A stretch of DNA of 51,934 nucleotides, taken from positions 1-51,934 of the forward strand of contig CAZGMC010000018.1 of the NCBI GenBank assembly GCA_964526565.1. Direction: 5' to 3'. The notes below the pieces were generated by a model. The model did no database searches. It saw only the letters and a list, made by a program, of their open reading frames with translations, and was not told the DNA's origin. Positions 7,909-16,450 of this stretch are shown here, one piece after another. The DNA comes from CAZGMC01 sp964526565. Its GTDB lineage: Bacteria; Pseudomonadota; Alphaproteobacteria; DSM-16000; Inquilinaceae. A program made the position numbers and the translations under genes. Position 1 is the stretch's first letter; the number at the start of each line of letters is the position of its first letter.

Positions 7909-10362
7909 ATGCGCAAGACGTTAAGGGCTCTGGCCGGCCTGGCACTGGTCCTGCCGGTGTGGCTGTCCGGCAGCGAAGCCTCCCAGGCGCAGCAGATCCG
8001 GGGCACGCCCGGGTCGCCGGAGGCGGTCGAGTTTCCGGACTCCCGGGTGCTGCCGATACCGCCCGCGCCGTTCACCGGCGAGATCAACCTCGGTGCCAGC
8101 GACAGCACGCCGGCCTGGCCGCCGACCGTCGCCCCGCCCGAGGATGCGCCCAACATCCTGCTGATCCTCACCGACGACGTCGGCTTTTCGGCGCCGAGCA
8201 CCTTCGGCGGCGTCATCCCGACGCCGGCGCTGGACCGGATCGCCCAGGACGGGCTGCGCTACACGATGTTCCACACGACGGCGCTGTGCTCGCCGACGCG
8301 CGCGGCGCTGCTGACCGGCCGCAACCATCACTCGGTCGGCTTCGGGGTTATCGCCGAGCAGTCCACCGGCTTTCCCGGCTACAACTCGATGATCGAGCGC
8401 GACACGGCCACGATCGCCGAGATCCTGCGGCTGAACGGCTATGCCACCGCCTGGTTCGGCAAGAACCACAACGTGCCGACCTGGGAGGCGAGCGCCGCCG
8501 GACCGTTCACCCGCTGGCCGATCGGCATGGGCTTTGACCACTTCTACGGCTTCGTCGGCGGCGATACCAGCCAGTGGCAGCCGAACGTGTTCCGCAATAC
8601 CACGGCGATCTACCCCTATGTGGACAATCCCGATTACAACCTGACGACGGCCATGGCCGACGAAGCCATCGACTGGATCCGCATGCTCGGCGAAGTGGCC
8701 CCCGATCGGCCCTGGTTCATCCACTACGCGCCCGGCGGCACCCACGCGCCGCACCACCCGCGGCCCCAGTTCGTCGAGCCCTTCGAGGGCCAGTTCAACA
8801 TGGGTTGGAACGAGCTGCGCGAGCAGATCTTTGCGAACCAAAGGGAGCTCGGCGTCATCCCGGCCAATGCCCAGCTCACCCCCTGGCCCGACAGTCTGCC
8901 CGAGTGGAACAGCCTGTCGGACGACGAGAGGCGCCTGGTCATCCGTCAGGTGGAGGTCTACGCCGGCTACCTGTCCTACACGGACCACGAAATCGGCCGC
9001 GTCATTCAGGCCGTCGAGGACCTGGGCCAACTCGACAACACGCTGATCATCTACATCAGCGGCGACAACGGCAGCAGCGCGGAAGGCACGCTGCACGGCA
9101 CCCCGAACGAGGTCGCGGCCTTCAACGCCGTGGACCCGCCTGTCGCCGAGCAGCTCCAGTTGCTCGACGTCTGGGGCACCGACCGGACCTATCCGCACAT
9201 GGCTGTGGGATGGACCTGGGCGTTCGACACGCCGTTCCGCTGGACCAAGCAGGTAGCCTCCCATTTCGGCGGCATCCGCAACGGCATGGCGATCTCGTGG
9301 CCGCGTCGCATCACCGACCGCGGCGGCTCCCGCACGCAGTTCCACCACGTGATCGACATCGTCCCGACCATCCTCGACGCGGTGGGCATCCCGCAGCCGA
9401 ACTCGGTGAACGGCGTCGCGCAGCGTCCGATCGAGGGCGTCAGCATGGCCTACACCTTTGACGCGGCCAACGCCGATGCGCCGTCCCGCCGGCACACCCA
9501 GTACTTCGAGATGTTCGGCAACCGCGCCATTTACCACGAAGGCTGGATCGCCTCGACCATGCCGCCCGTCCCGCCGTGGCAGTTTGCCCAGACGGGGAAC
9601 CTGCCCGACGTGGTCGACGGCTACACCTGGGAGCTCTACAACCTCGCCGACGATCCAACGCAGTTCCGATCGGTTGCCGACGACCATCCCGACCGGCTGC
9701 GGATGATGCAGGATTTGTTCCTGATGGAGGCGACCCGCTATCAGGTGCTGCCGCTCGACAATTCGGTCGTGCAGCGCTTGCTGACCCCCCGGCCGGGCCC
9801 GGCGGCGGGCCGCACCACGTTCACCTATGAGCACCCCATCTCCGGCATCCCGCACGACGCGGCACCAAGCGTGCTGAACCGTGCCTACACCATCACCGCC
9901 GAGATGGACGTGCCGGAGGGCAGCGGCAGCGGCATGCTGGTGACGCAGGGCGGACGGTTTGGCGGTTACGGCTTCTACCTGCACGAGGGACGGCCGACCT
10001 TCACGTGGAACCTGTTCAACCTGCAGCGCGTGCAGTGGCAGGGCTCGGACGCGCTGTCCTCGGGCAGCCACACGCTGGTCTTCGAATGGACGCCCGATGC
10101 CGACGGCGCGCGGTTCGGCCGCGGCGGCACCGGCACCCTGACCGTGGACGGGCAGCAGGTGGCCCAGCAGTCGATGCCACACTCGGTTCCCATGATCCTG
10201 CAATGGGACGAGACCTTCGACGTCGGCATGGACACAGGCACGCCGGTGGACGACGACGACTATCAGGTGCCCTTCGACTTCACCGGGACCCTGAACCGCC
10301 TGACGGTCGAGCTCGGCGCCTCGACGGTGACGACAGCGGCGGCGCAGCAGCCCCCGCAATAG
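7909..10362 (+). CDS. Exported arylsulfatase (formylglycine-dependent, type I)
   Basis: Hydrolyses sulfate esters; probably periplasmic. It has 817 residues from ATG 7909, preceded by GAGGAGA at 7894-7900. The signal peptide is MRKTLRALAGLALVLPVWLS with cleavage probably near SQAQQ. The metal site includes DD at 89-90 (LILTDDVGF). The sulfatase signature is CSPTRAALLTGR, with Cys127 as the residue converted to formylglycine. Further conserved parts are HYAPGGTHAPHHP and YISGDNGSSAEG. After about residue 600 comes an extra C-terminal beta-rich domain (GRFGGYGFYLHEGRPTF), as in long bacterial arylsulfatases. No sulfatase-modifying enzyme is in the window. The substrate is not deducible. Confidence 0.93.
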   Translation: MRKTLRALAGLALVLPVWLSGSEASQAQQIRGTPGSPEAVEFPDSRVLPIPPAPFTGEINLGASDSTPAWPPTVAPPEDAPNILLILTDDVGFSAPSTFGGVIPTPALDRIAQDGLRYTMFHTTALCSPTRAALLTGRNHHSVGFGVIAEQSTGFPGYNSMIERDTATIAEILRLNGYATAWFGKNHNVPTWEASAAGPFTRWPIGMGFDHFYGFVGGDTSQWQPNVFRNTTAIYPYVDNPDYNLTTAMADEAIDWIRMLGEVAPDRPWFIHYAPGGTHAPHHPRPQFVEPFEGQFNMGWNELREQIFANQRELGVIPANAQLTPWPDSLPEWNSLSDDERRLVIRQVEVYAGYLSYTDHEIGRVIQAVEDLGQLDNTLIIYISGDNGSSAEGTLHGTPNEVAAFNAVDPPVAEQLQLLDVWGTDRTYPHMAVGWTWAFDTPFRWTKQVASHFGGIRNGMAISWPRRITDRGGSRTQFHHVIDIVPTILDAVGIPQPNSVNGVAQRPIEGVSMAYTFDAANADAPSRRHTQYFEMFGNRAIYHEGWIASTMPPVPPWQFAQTGNLPDVVDGYTWELYNLADDPTQFRSVADDHPDRLRMMQDLFLMEATRYQVLPLDNSVVQRLLTPRPGPAAGRTTFTYEHPISGIPHDAAPSVLNRAYTITAEMDVPEGSGSGMLVTQGGRFGGYGFYLHEGRPTFTWNLFNLQRVQWQGSDALSSGSHTLVFEWTPDADGARFGRGGTGTLTVDGQQVAQQSMPHSVPMILQWDETFDVGMDTGTPVDDDDYQVPFDFTGTLNRLTVELGASTVTTAAAQQPPQ

Positions 10363-10603
10363 GATCAGGTGGCCTTCTCGTGCAGCGGTCGCGGTCCGAC
10401 ATGGCTCGTGTCGGATCGTGACTGCAGAGCCCCTTGATCCGGCCGGACAATGTCGAGCACGGGGTCATCAAGCCCCGCACGAGAAGCCGCGCCTTGTCGA
10501 GGCCGAACCCGTGCGCGACCATCCCCATGTCATGGTCCGTCAGACGCAGGCCGGGGTTGCGCCGGGGTTGCGCCGGCACTGTTTGCGAGGAAGGAGTCCG
10601 GGG

Positions 10604-10897
10604 GTGGACGGATTCGGCAAAGTCGCCCAGGTCGTGAAGGGCGAGGCCCTTGAAATCCTCCCGGTTAAGATCTTTTTCCTGATCGGTTTCAACCTGATCG
10701 CCTTTGCCAGGCATCTGGTGCTCGCCGAAGAGGGCGTCGTCTACGACGGCATCATGGTTGCCACCGTGGGAGCGCTCATCATCGCCAAGGTCGTCCTGGT
10801 CGCCGACAAGCTGCCCTATGTGGCGTTCGTCGAAGTGCACACCGAACTCGGCCGGGAACCTCTGACCAGGATCATGTTCTGGCGCGGCGAAAGATAA
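10604..10897 (+). CDS. Short conserved-type membrane protein, probably C-truncated
   Basis: 97 residues from GTG 10604, which has AAGGAG at 10591-10596 (7-bp spacing). Two hydrophobic segments are visible: ILPVKIFFLIGFNLIAFA and a stretch around GIMVATVGALIIAKVVLVA. The pattern KGEALEILPVK...NLI...KVVLVADKLP recalls a family of longer predicted membrane proteins that continue with more helices. Here the sequence after ADKLPY diverges and stops within 26 residues, so the gene may be shortened. Function unknown. Confidence 0.55.
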   Translation: MDGFGKVAQVVKGEALEILPVKIFFLIGFNLIAFARHLVLAEEGVVYDGIMVATVGALIIAKVVLVADKLPYVAFVEVHTELGREPLTRIMFWRGER

Positions 10898-10931
10898 AGG
10901 GCGGCGGCCTCATTCGCCAAAGAGGGGGGCG

Positions 10932-13292
10932 ATGACCCGAGCCACAGCCGTCCTTGCCGCCCTCGCCGGGAGCGTGATCCTCCTGGCGGGGGCGGTCGCG
11001 CCGTCGCAGGGACCGCGCGGGCGCGCGCCGGCGGCCATCGAGGCGCCGGGCTTAGTCGGCCGCGAGGTGTGCGCCGGCTGCCATCAGGCGCAGCTTGCGC
11101 AATGGCAGGGCTCGCACCACGACCTGGCCATGCAGCACGCGGCCGACGCCACGCTGCTCGGCGACTTCGACGACGCTTCGTTCACCTATGGCGGCATCAC
11201 CTCGACGTTCTACCGGCGCGACGGCCGGTTCTTCGTGCGCACCGACGGCCCGGACGGCGCGCTGCACGACTACGAGATCGGCTGGGCCTTCGGCGTCGTG
11301 CCCCTGCAGCAGTACCTGATCGCCTTCCCCGACGGCCGCGTCCAGGCGCTCGGCATCGCCTGGGACTCGCGCCCGGCGGCAGAGGGCGGGCAGTGCTGGT
11401 TCCACCTGTACCCGGACGAGGTCGTCGACCACGACCACCCCCTGCACTGGACAACGCTGAACCAGAACTGGAACTTCATGTGCGCCGAGTGCCATTCGAC
11501 CCGGCTGCGGCGCAACTACGACCTGGACACCGACACCTACGCCACGACCTGGGCCGAGATCGACGTGTCGTGCGAGTCCTGCCACGGCCCCGGCGCCGGC
11601 CACGTCGCCTGGGCAGCCGCCTACGAGGACGGGACGGACCTCGCCCCGGCGGCGGGCGACGACCTCGGTCTGGCGGTGCGCCTGGCGCCGCCGCCGGAGG
11701 CCGGCTGGGTGCTGGACGAGGGGGCGGTGACGGCGCGGCGGGCGGCGCCGCTGGACTGGAATGCCCAGGCCGAGACCTGCGGGCGCTGCCACTCGCGGCG
11801 CGTGGTGATCAGCGAGGACTATGTGCACGGCCGGCCGCTCGCCGACACCCACACCGCCCGCCTGCTGGTCGACCCGCTGTACTTCCCCGACGGACAGATC
11901 CGCGACGAGGTGTACGTCTACGGCTCGTTCCTGCAGAGCCGCATGTACGAAGCCGGCGTCGTGTGCAGCGACTGCCACGAGCCGCATGGCGCGCGCCTGT
12001 ACGCCGAGGGCAACGCCGTGTGCGGCGGCTGCCACGTGCCCGACGCCTTCGACACGCCCGACCATCACCACCATCCGGCCGGGTCGGAGGGGGCGCAGTG
12101 CGTGGCCTGCCACATGCCGGCGCGCATCTACATGGTCGTCGACCCGCGGCGCGACCACAGCTTCCGGGTACCGCGGCCGGACCTGGCCGCGGCGCTGGGC
12201 ACGCCCGACGCCTGCACCGGCTGCCACACCGACCGCACCGCCGCCTGGGCCGCCGAGGCGGCCGCCGCCTGGGCCGCCGAGGCGGCCGCCGCCTGGTACG
12301 ACCCCGGCCGCGGCGGCACCCCTCACTTCGGCGAGGCACTGCACGCCGGCGAGGCGGACGCCGCCCGGGCCGACCGGGCGCTCGCCGCCCTGGTCAGCGA
12401 CGACGGGCAGCCAGCGATCGTCCGCGGCACGGCGGCCGAGCTGCTCGGCCGTTATCCGGGCCGGACGGCGCTGCGGGCGCTGGTGCCGGCGCCGGCCGAC
12501 GAGGACCCGCTGGTGCGGGCGGCGGCGCTGGGCGCGCTGGAGATGCTGCGCCCGGCCGACCGGGTGCCGCTGGCCGCACCGCTGCTGGACGACCCGGTGC
12601 GGACGGTGCGCATCGCCGCGGCGCGGGTGCTGGCCGCGGCGCCGCGGGCCGCGGTGCCGCCGGACCGGCGCGACGCCCTGGACGCCGGCATCGAGGAGTA
12701 TATCGCCGCCCAGCACGCCAATGCCGAACGGCCCGAGGCGCACCTCAACCTGGGCCTGCTCTACGCCGATCTGGGCCGTTTCGACGAGGCCGAGGCCGCC
12801 TACCGCACGGCGCTGCGGCTCTATCCCCGCTTCGTCCAGGCCCATCTCAACCTGTCCGACCTCTACCGGGCGCAGCGGCGCGACGCCGAGGGCGAGGCCC
12901 TGCTGCGCGAGGCCCTGGCGCTGGCGCCGGAATGGGCCGAGCTGCACCACGCCCTCGGCCTGCTGCTGGTCCGACTGGGGCGGCGGGACGAGGCGCTGGC
13001 CGCGCTGGCCGAGGCGGCACGGCTGGCGCCGGACAACGCGCGCTTCGCCTACGTCCACGGCGTCGCCCTGATCGCGACCGGGGCGCCGCGCGAGGGCCTG
13101 GCGGTGCTCGAAGCGGCCCTCGACCGCCACCCCGCGGACCGCGACATTCTGGTTGCCCTGGCTACCACCTGGCGCGACCGGGGCGATATCGATGCGGCAT
13201 TGCGCCACGCGGAGACGCTGGCGCGGCTGTATCCCGGCAATGCAGATGCCCTGGCCCTGGTTCACCACCTGCGCCGGTTTCAGGCCCGGTGA
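10932..13292 (+). CDS. Octahaem c-type cytochrome with HEAT-like and TPR domains
   Basis: Exported multihaem cytochrome fused to protein-interaction repeats, 786 residues, with GAGGGG upstream of ATG 10932. The N-terminal signal segment is TAVLAALAGSVILLAG. Eight CXXCH haem sites occur at about residues 47, 183, 213, 282, 344, 363, 389 and 427 (CAGCH, CAECH, CESCH, CGRCH, CSDCH, CGGCH, CVACH, CTGCH), a cytochrome c554-like arrangement. An Ala/Trp-rich stretch built from a 24-bp tandem duplication follows. Then come HEAT-like repeats (about 460-590) and at least five TPRs (about 595-780, for example AHLNLGLLYADLGRFDEAEA). Role: periplasmic electron transfer; partner and substrate unknown. No maturation genes are adjacent. 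Confidence 0.88.
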   Translation: MTRATAVLAALAGSVILLAGAVAPSQGPRGRAPAAIEAPGLVGREVCAGCHQAQLAQWQGSHHDLAMQHAADATLLGDFDDASFTYGGITSTFYRRDGRFFVRTDGPDGALHDYEIGWAFGVVPLQQYLIAFPDGRVQALGIAWDSRPAAEGGQCWFHLYPDEVVDHDHPLHWTTLNQNWNFMCAECHSTRLRRNYDLDTDTYATTWAEIDVSCESCHGPGAGHVAWAAAYEDGTDLAPAAGDDLGLAVRLAPPPEAGWVLDEGAVTARRAAPLDWNAQAETCGRCHSRRVVISEDYVHGRPLADTHTARLLVDPLYFPDGQIRDEVYVYGSFLQSRMYEAGVVCSDCHEPHGARLYAEGNAVCGGCHVPDAFDTPDHHHHPAGSEGAQCVACHMPARIYMVVDPRRDHSFRVPRPDLAAALGTPDACTGCHTDRTAAWAAEAAAAWAAEAAAAWYDPGRGGTPHFGEALHAGEADAARADRALAALVSDDGQPAIVRGTAAELLGRYPGRTALRALVPAPADEDPLVRAAALGALEMLRPADRVPLAAPLLDDPVRTVRIAAARVLAAAPRAAVPPDRRDALDAGIEEYIAAQHANAERPEAHLNLGLLYADLGRFDEAEAAYRTALRLYPRFVQAHLNLSDLYRAQRRDAEGEALLREALALAPEWAELHHALGLLLVRLGRRDEALAALAEAARLAPDNARFAYVHGVALIATGAPREGLAVLEAALDRHPADRDILVALATTWRDRGDIDAALRHAETLARLYPGNADALALVHHLRRFQAR
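12240..12287 (+). repeat. 24-bp in-frame tandem duplication in the cytochrome gene
   Basis: Two exact copies of a 24-bp unit encoding AAWAAEAA, followed by a partial third (AAW). It lies in the linker between the haem domain and the HEAT-like repeats. Being in frame, it lengthens the linker without breaking the gene. Confidence 0.8.
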
Positions 13293-13382
13293 GGGCGCCG
13301 TCAACTTGACGGGGACGGAACGGCAATTGGGGTAGCGGAAACCGTTGGTCGGTGGACCGGCCGAGGTCATGCCGCCAGACCG

Positions 13383-13628
13383 GCGCCGGCTCTGGATCAG
13401 GCAGTCCAACACGAAGCCATCCTGGTCGACCGCCCGCCACAGCCAGTGCTTCTTGCCGGCGATGGTGATCACCACCTCGTCCAGGTGCCGCTCGTCGCCC
13501 CGTTGCGGCGCCCGTCGGCGGAGATTATTGGCGATCTCCCGGCCGAACTTGCGGCCCCGCTGGCGCACGGTCTCGTGGCTGACGACGATGGCGCGGGCCG
13601 CCTCCGGCATTGTCCGCCGATCACGGTT
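13383..13628 (-). pseudogene. IS6-like transposase fragment
   Basis: Reading the minus strand from about 13628, the protein SHETVRQRGRKFGREIANN followed by DERHLDEVVITIAGKKHWLW and AVDQDGFVLDCLIQSRR matches the central catalytic part of IS6-family transposases, including two DDE-region Asp (LDEVV and DQDGFVLD). About 80 residues remain. The N-terminal HTH, the catalytic Glu region and the C-terminus are missing. The same frame runs on as an antisense shadow of the cytochrome gene, which is not real. No terminal repeats were found. Confidence 0.8.
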
Positions 13629-13646
13629 TGCGCCCCTTGACTTGTC

Positions 13647-13739
13647 GGCTGGGCTGAGTGTGCGAAGCCCAGCTTCTCTCCATCAAGCGCGGTGACAAGG
13701 TGACCTGGACGGATGCTGGGCTTCGCAGGCTCAGCCCAT
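13647..13739. repeat. Second palindromic repeat family, copy 2
   Basis: Begins with the hairpin GCTGGGCT...AGCCCAGC (13649-13674) and ends with a 28-bp block (13711-13738) identical to 4066-4093. It lies between two IS remnants. Confidence 0.7.
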
Positions 13740-13763
13740 CGCCAAACCAAGGGGAGAAAGACC

Positions 13764-14123
13764 ATGCCCTGGACTGAAGTCACCCGACCGCAGCATATGC
13801 GTGACGACTGCCGCTACGCAAGCAACACCACGGACGTTGACACGGCAAGGAAGTCAACTGGAGTTCATAGCGGCCGGCGTCGGCTGGTTGGGGCGGGCCG
13901 GTCAGCGACGGCCTTGGCCATGTCGTCGCGCGAGCAGGGCAATGGCGTGCCCAACGCTCCGGAGGGCTTCGAGGCCCTGCCCTGCCGCCGAATGGTCGAA
14001 CGGACCCTGGACTGGCTTGGTCAATGCCGCCGACTGGCCAAGGACTGGAAAACAACCATCGCCATGGCCCGGCTGCTCCCCGCCCAAATCCTTCCTGCCA
14101 CGCGGCGCCTCAAACGATTTTAA
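13764..14123 (+). pseudogene. Internally deleted IS5-family transposase remnant
   Basis: An open frame of 119 codons from ATG 13764 (GGGGAG upstream). The first 24 residues, MPWTEVTRPQHMRD plus DCRYASNTTD, match the N-terminus typical of IS5-family (IS427-like) transposases. The last part, GFEALPCRRMVERTLDWLGQ and CRRLAKDWKTTIA, matches their C-terminus around the catalytic Glu. The middle of about 150 residues with the two catalytic Asp is absent, so the product cannot be active. It ends about 38 bp from the 3' end of tRNA-Met. Confidence 0.82.
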
Positions 14124-14160
14124 TATTGCGAGGTGTATTTTGGATCACTCTCCGAAGACT

Positions 14161-14237
14161 TGGTAGCGGAGGAGGGACTCGAACCCCCGACACGCGGATT
14201 ATGATTCCGCTGCTCTAACCGACTGAGCTACTCCGCC
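14161..14237 (-). tRNA. tRNA-Met (CAT)
   Basis: The minus strand folds as a full cloverleaf: acceptor GGCGGAG pairing with CTCCGCT (one G-U), D arm AGCTCAGTCGGTTAGAGC, anticodon stem GCGGA/TCCGC with loop ATCATAA giving anticodon CAT, T arm GTCGGGGGTTCGAGTCCC, and encoded CCA. The G-U closing pair and overall sequence suggest elongator Met. tRNA-Ile2 with a modified C34 also reads CAT at DNA level and cannot be fully excluded. Confidence 0.95.
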
Positions 14238-14412
14238 ACAAGCAACTGCTTACCGACGGCGCATGGCCGGCCGGATGATCGATATGTGAATCCTCGGGCG
14301 GGCCGAGTCAAGCGATTCAGCGGGTGGGCGGTGAGGGACCGCCTGTGCGCGGGGGGTTTCCGCCACGTGACGGTGGCAGGACACTGCGACGCGGCGCTTC
14401 GCAGGGGATGGC

Positions 14413-14715
14413 TCACTCGGCGAAGATCTGGCCCAGGGCGAGGGCGGCGGCGGTGGAGCCTTCGACCTCGAACAGGCCGTCGAAATAGGCGTCGGCGGGA
14501 TCCAGCGTGCCGTCGAGGATGGCCGTCAGGGTATCGGGCGTCATGCCGACCGTCGCTTCGGCCGGGGCGTTGGTGTTCGACACCGCCGGCGGCGAGGCGC
14601 TGCCGTCCCACAGGATGATGCCCGCCTCGCCCAGGTTCAGCTTGACACGATAGCCGAAGTCGGGGTGGCGCGCGGCTTCGGTACGGATGCGCTCGGTCAG
14701 CTCCGTCAGGCTCAT
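14413..14715 (-). CDS. SCP2 sterol-carrier-like protein
   Basis: 100 residues, a single SCP2 domain, which forms a small hydrophobic pocket for lipids or acyl-CoA. ATG 14715 has GGGAGG a few bases upstream. Visible family features: the early beta strand YRVKLNLGEAGIILWDG, then VGMTPDTLTAILDG and the DPADAYFDGLFEVEG segment leading to the last helix LALGQIF. Cytosolic, ligand unknown. It stands alone between tRNA-Met and mnmA. Confidence 0.9.
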   Translation of the reverse strand: MSLTELTERIRTEAARHPDFGYRVKLNLGEAGIILWDGSASPPAVSNTNAPAEATVGMTPDTLTAILDGTLDPADAYFDGLFEVEGSTAAALALGQIFAE

Positions 14716-14832
14716 GGTCGCCTCCCCCTGCTCGAGTCCCGGACTGCCGGCACCAGTGCCAAGACGAGCATATTGGACCGGGCGCCGCGAGTGCGTATCA
14801 TCCGATGGATGGCGGCGTGCCGGATGGATGCT

Positions 14833-15966
14833 TCACGCTGCCAGGGCGCGCCCGGCCGCGGCGATCCAGCCGCCGCCCAGCACGCGCTCGGCCACGTAGC
14901 AGACGGCGGCCTGGCCCGGTGCCACGCCGTACTGGGGCGCGTCCAACACCACCTCGGCGCCGCCGCCGGGGCGGGCGTACGCTGTGGCCGGTGCGGCCGG
15001 CTGGGTCGAGCGCAACTTGACGGCGACGCGTACGCCGGCGCCGTCCAGTGGCCGGTCGCCCAGCCAGTTGACGTCGCGCAGCACCACGCGGTCGCGGGCC
15101 AGTGCCTCGCGCGGGCCGACGATCACCTGCCGCCGCCCCGCGTCCAGCCCGACCACGTACAGCGGTGCGCCGCCGCCGATGCTTCCGCCCACGCCAAGAC
15201 CGCGGCGCTGGCCGACCGTGAACCGCACGATGCCCTCGTGGCGGCCCAGCACGCGGCCGTCGACATGGATGATGTCGCCGGGCTCGGCCGCCTCCGGGCG
15301 CAGCTTCTCGACGACGCCGGCATAGCGGCCGTCGGGGACGAAGCAGATGTCCTGGCTTTCGGGCTTGGCCGACACCGGCAGGCCCAGGCGGGCGGCGTGC
15401 GCCCGTGACTGCGCCTTGGTCAGGTCGCCCAGGGGAAAGCGCAGGAAGACGAGCTGTTCCGCCGTGGTGGCGAACAGGAAATAGCTCTGGTCCTTGGCCG
15501 GGTCGGCGGCGCGGTGCAGCTCGGGCCCGTGCGGCCCGTCGATGCGGCGGACATAGTGGCCGGTGGCCAGAGCGTCGGCGCCGAGGTCGCGGGCGGTGTC
15601 CAGCAGGTCGCGGAACTTGATGCGCTGATTGCAGCGCACGCACGGGATCGGCGTCTCGCCGCGCAGATAGCTGTCGGCGAAGTCGTCGATCACGCCGGCG
15701 GCGAAGCGTCGCTCGTAGTCCAGCACATAGTGGGGGATGCCCAGGGTGTCGGCCACGGCGCGGGCGTCGTAGATGTCCTGCCCGGCACAACACGCACCCT
15801 TGCGCCCGACGGCCTGGCCGTGGTCGTAGAGCTGCAGCGTGATGCCGACGACGTCGTAGCCCTGCTCGGCGAGCAGGGCCGCCGTGACGGAGCTGTCCAC
15901 CCCGCCCGACATGGCCACGACGACGCGCGTCTCCGCCGCCCGCTTGTCGAATCCCAGGCTGTTCAT
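14833..15966 (-). CDS. mnmA: tRNA-specific 2-thiouridylase MnmA
   Basis: Thiolates U34 of Lys, Glu and Gln tRNAs using sulfur relayed from cysteine desulfurase. It has 377 residues from ATG 15966; the frame is open further upstream but lacks family sequence. The ATP PP-loop is SGGVDSS near residue 20. The first catalytic Cys is in RCNQRIKF and the second in SQDICFVPDG. ATGHYVRR and VIVGPREAL are further conserved parts. Length is as expected. It is a single-gene unit. Confidence 0.96.
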   Translation of the reverse strand: MNSLGFDKRAAETRVVVAMSGGVDSSVTAALLAEQGYDVVGITLQLYDHGQAVGRKGACCAGQDIYDARAVADTLGIPHYVLDYERRFAAGVIDDFADSYLRGETPIPCVRCNQRIKFRDLLDTARDLGADALATGHYVRRIDGPHGPELHRAADPAKDQSYFLFATTAEQLVFLRFPLGDLTKAQSRAHAARLGLPVSAKPESQDICFVPDGRYAGVVEKLRPEAAEPGDIIHVDGRVLGRHEGIVRFTVGQRRGLGVGGSIGGGAPLYVVGLDAGRRQVIVGPREALARDRVVLRDVNWLGDRPLDGAGVRVAVKLRSTQPAAPATAYARPGGGAEVVLDAPQYGVAPGQAAVCYVAERVLGGGWIAAAGRALAA

Positions 15967-16450
15967 GAGCGGGAATATAGCGGTGGCCGGATGGCGCGCA
16001 AGGCGGGGGCGGGCGTCGCCGGACGGGGCGCCGGCGGTGGCTTGTGCCACCCTTGCTGCCACCTTCGCCGCGGCAACGGGCCCAGGTCAACGCGGTCCGG
16101 ACCCCATGACCGGGGAGTCGCGGGCACACATCGGTTTAACGGTGACGTTTAACGGTGACGGTTTATTTATTCCCCCCGGATAAGACAGGCCCAGCGTCGC
16201 AATCAGGACAAGGAAAATAAGTAAACTGTCCCCGTTAACTCGGGACTCCGATTAGCTTGACTCACGGATGGGAGCAGTCCACAGATTCCCAATTGCGTAT
16301 GGTGTCCCCGGCATTGCCGATCCGGTTTTTCTGGGTTGGGACGGTCAAGCTTGCGTGAATCGTGCGTGAAGGGCTGTCGGTGCGGCTGACATGCGGCGCC
16401 GGGCGCGCTACCTAATGCGCGATGAACACCGTCCACCGAACGCGGATCGG
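15967..16450. other. Intergenic region with tandem and inverted repeats
   Basis: 484 bp between the divergent mnmA and the ABC importer operon. Apart from the repeat element at 16134-16239 I see no gene. Open frames across 15970-16130 are unconvincing extensions of mnmA or Arg-rich. The promoters of both units should lie here but no clear boxes are visible. Confidence 0.45.
16134..16239. repeat. GTTTAACGGTGAC tandem pair and imperfect inverted repeat
   Basis: Two exact 13-bp copies of GTTTAACGGTGAC (16134-16146, 16147-16159) are followed by GTTTATTTATTCC (16161-16173). About 40 bp later lies its approximate inverse GGAAAATAAGTAAAC (16212-16226) ending in TGTCCCCGTTAAC. The whole could fold into one long hairpin. 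It resembles the GGGGACAG...-type intergenic palindromes often seen with REP-associated transposases, but no such gene is here. Confidence 0.55.

Noticed and set aside
11052..13610. 852-codon minus-strand open frame over the cytochrome gene
   Set aside because: Only its first ~80 codons resemble a protein (IS6-like transposase fragment). The rest is an Arg/Val/Gly-rich antisense shadow of a clear multihaem cytochrome, caused by high GC.
14161..14237. tRNA-Ile2 (CAT, lysidine-modified) instead of tRNA-Met
   Set aside because: Overall sequence looks like elongator Met of alphaproteobacteria; identity elements were not formally scored, so this remains a minor alternative.
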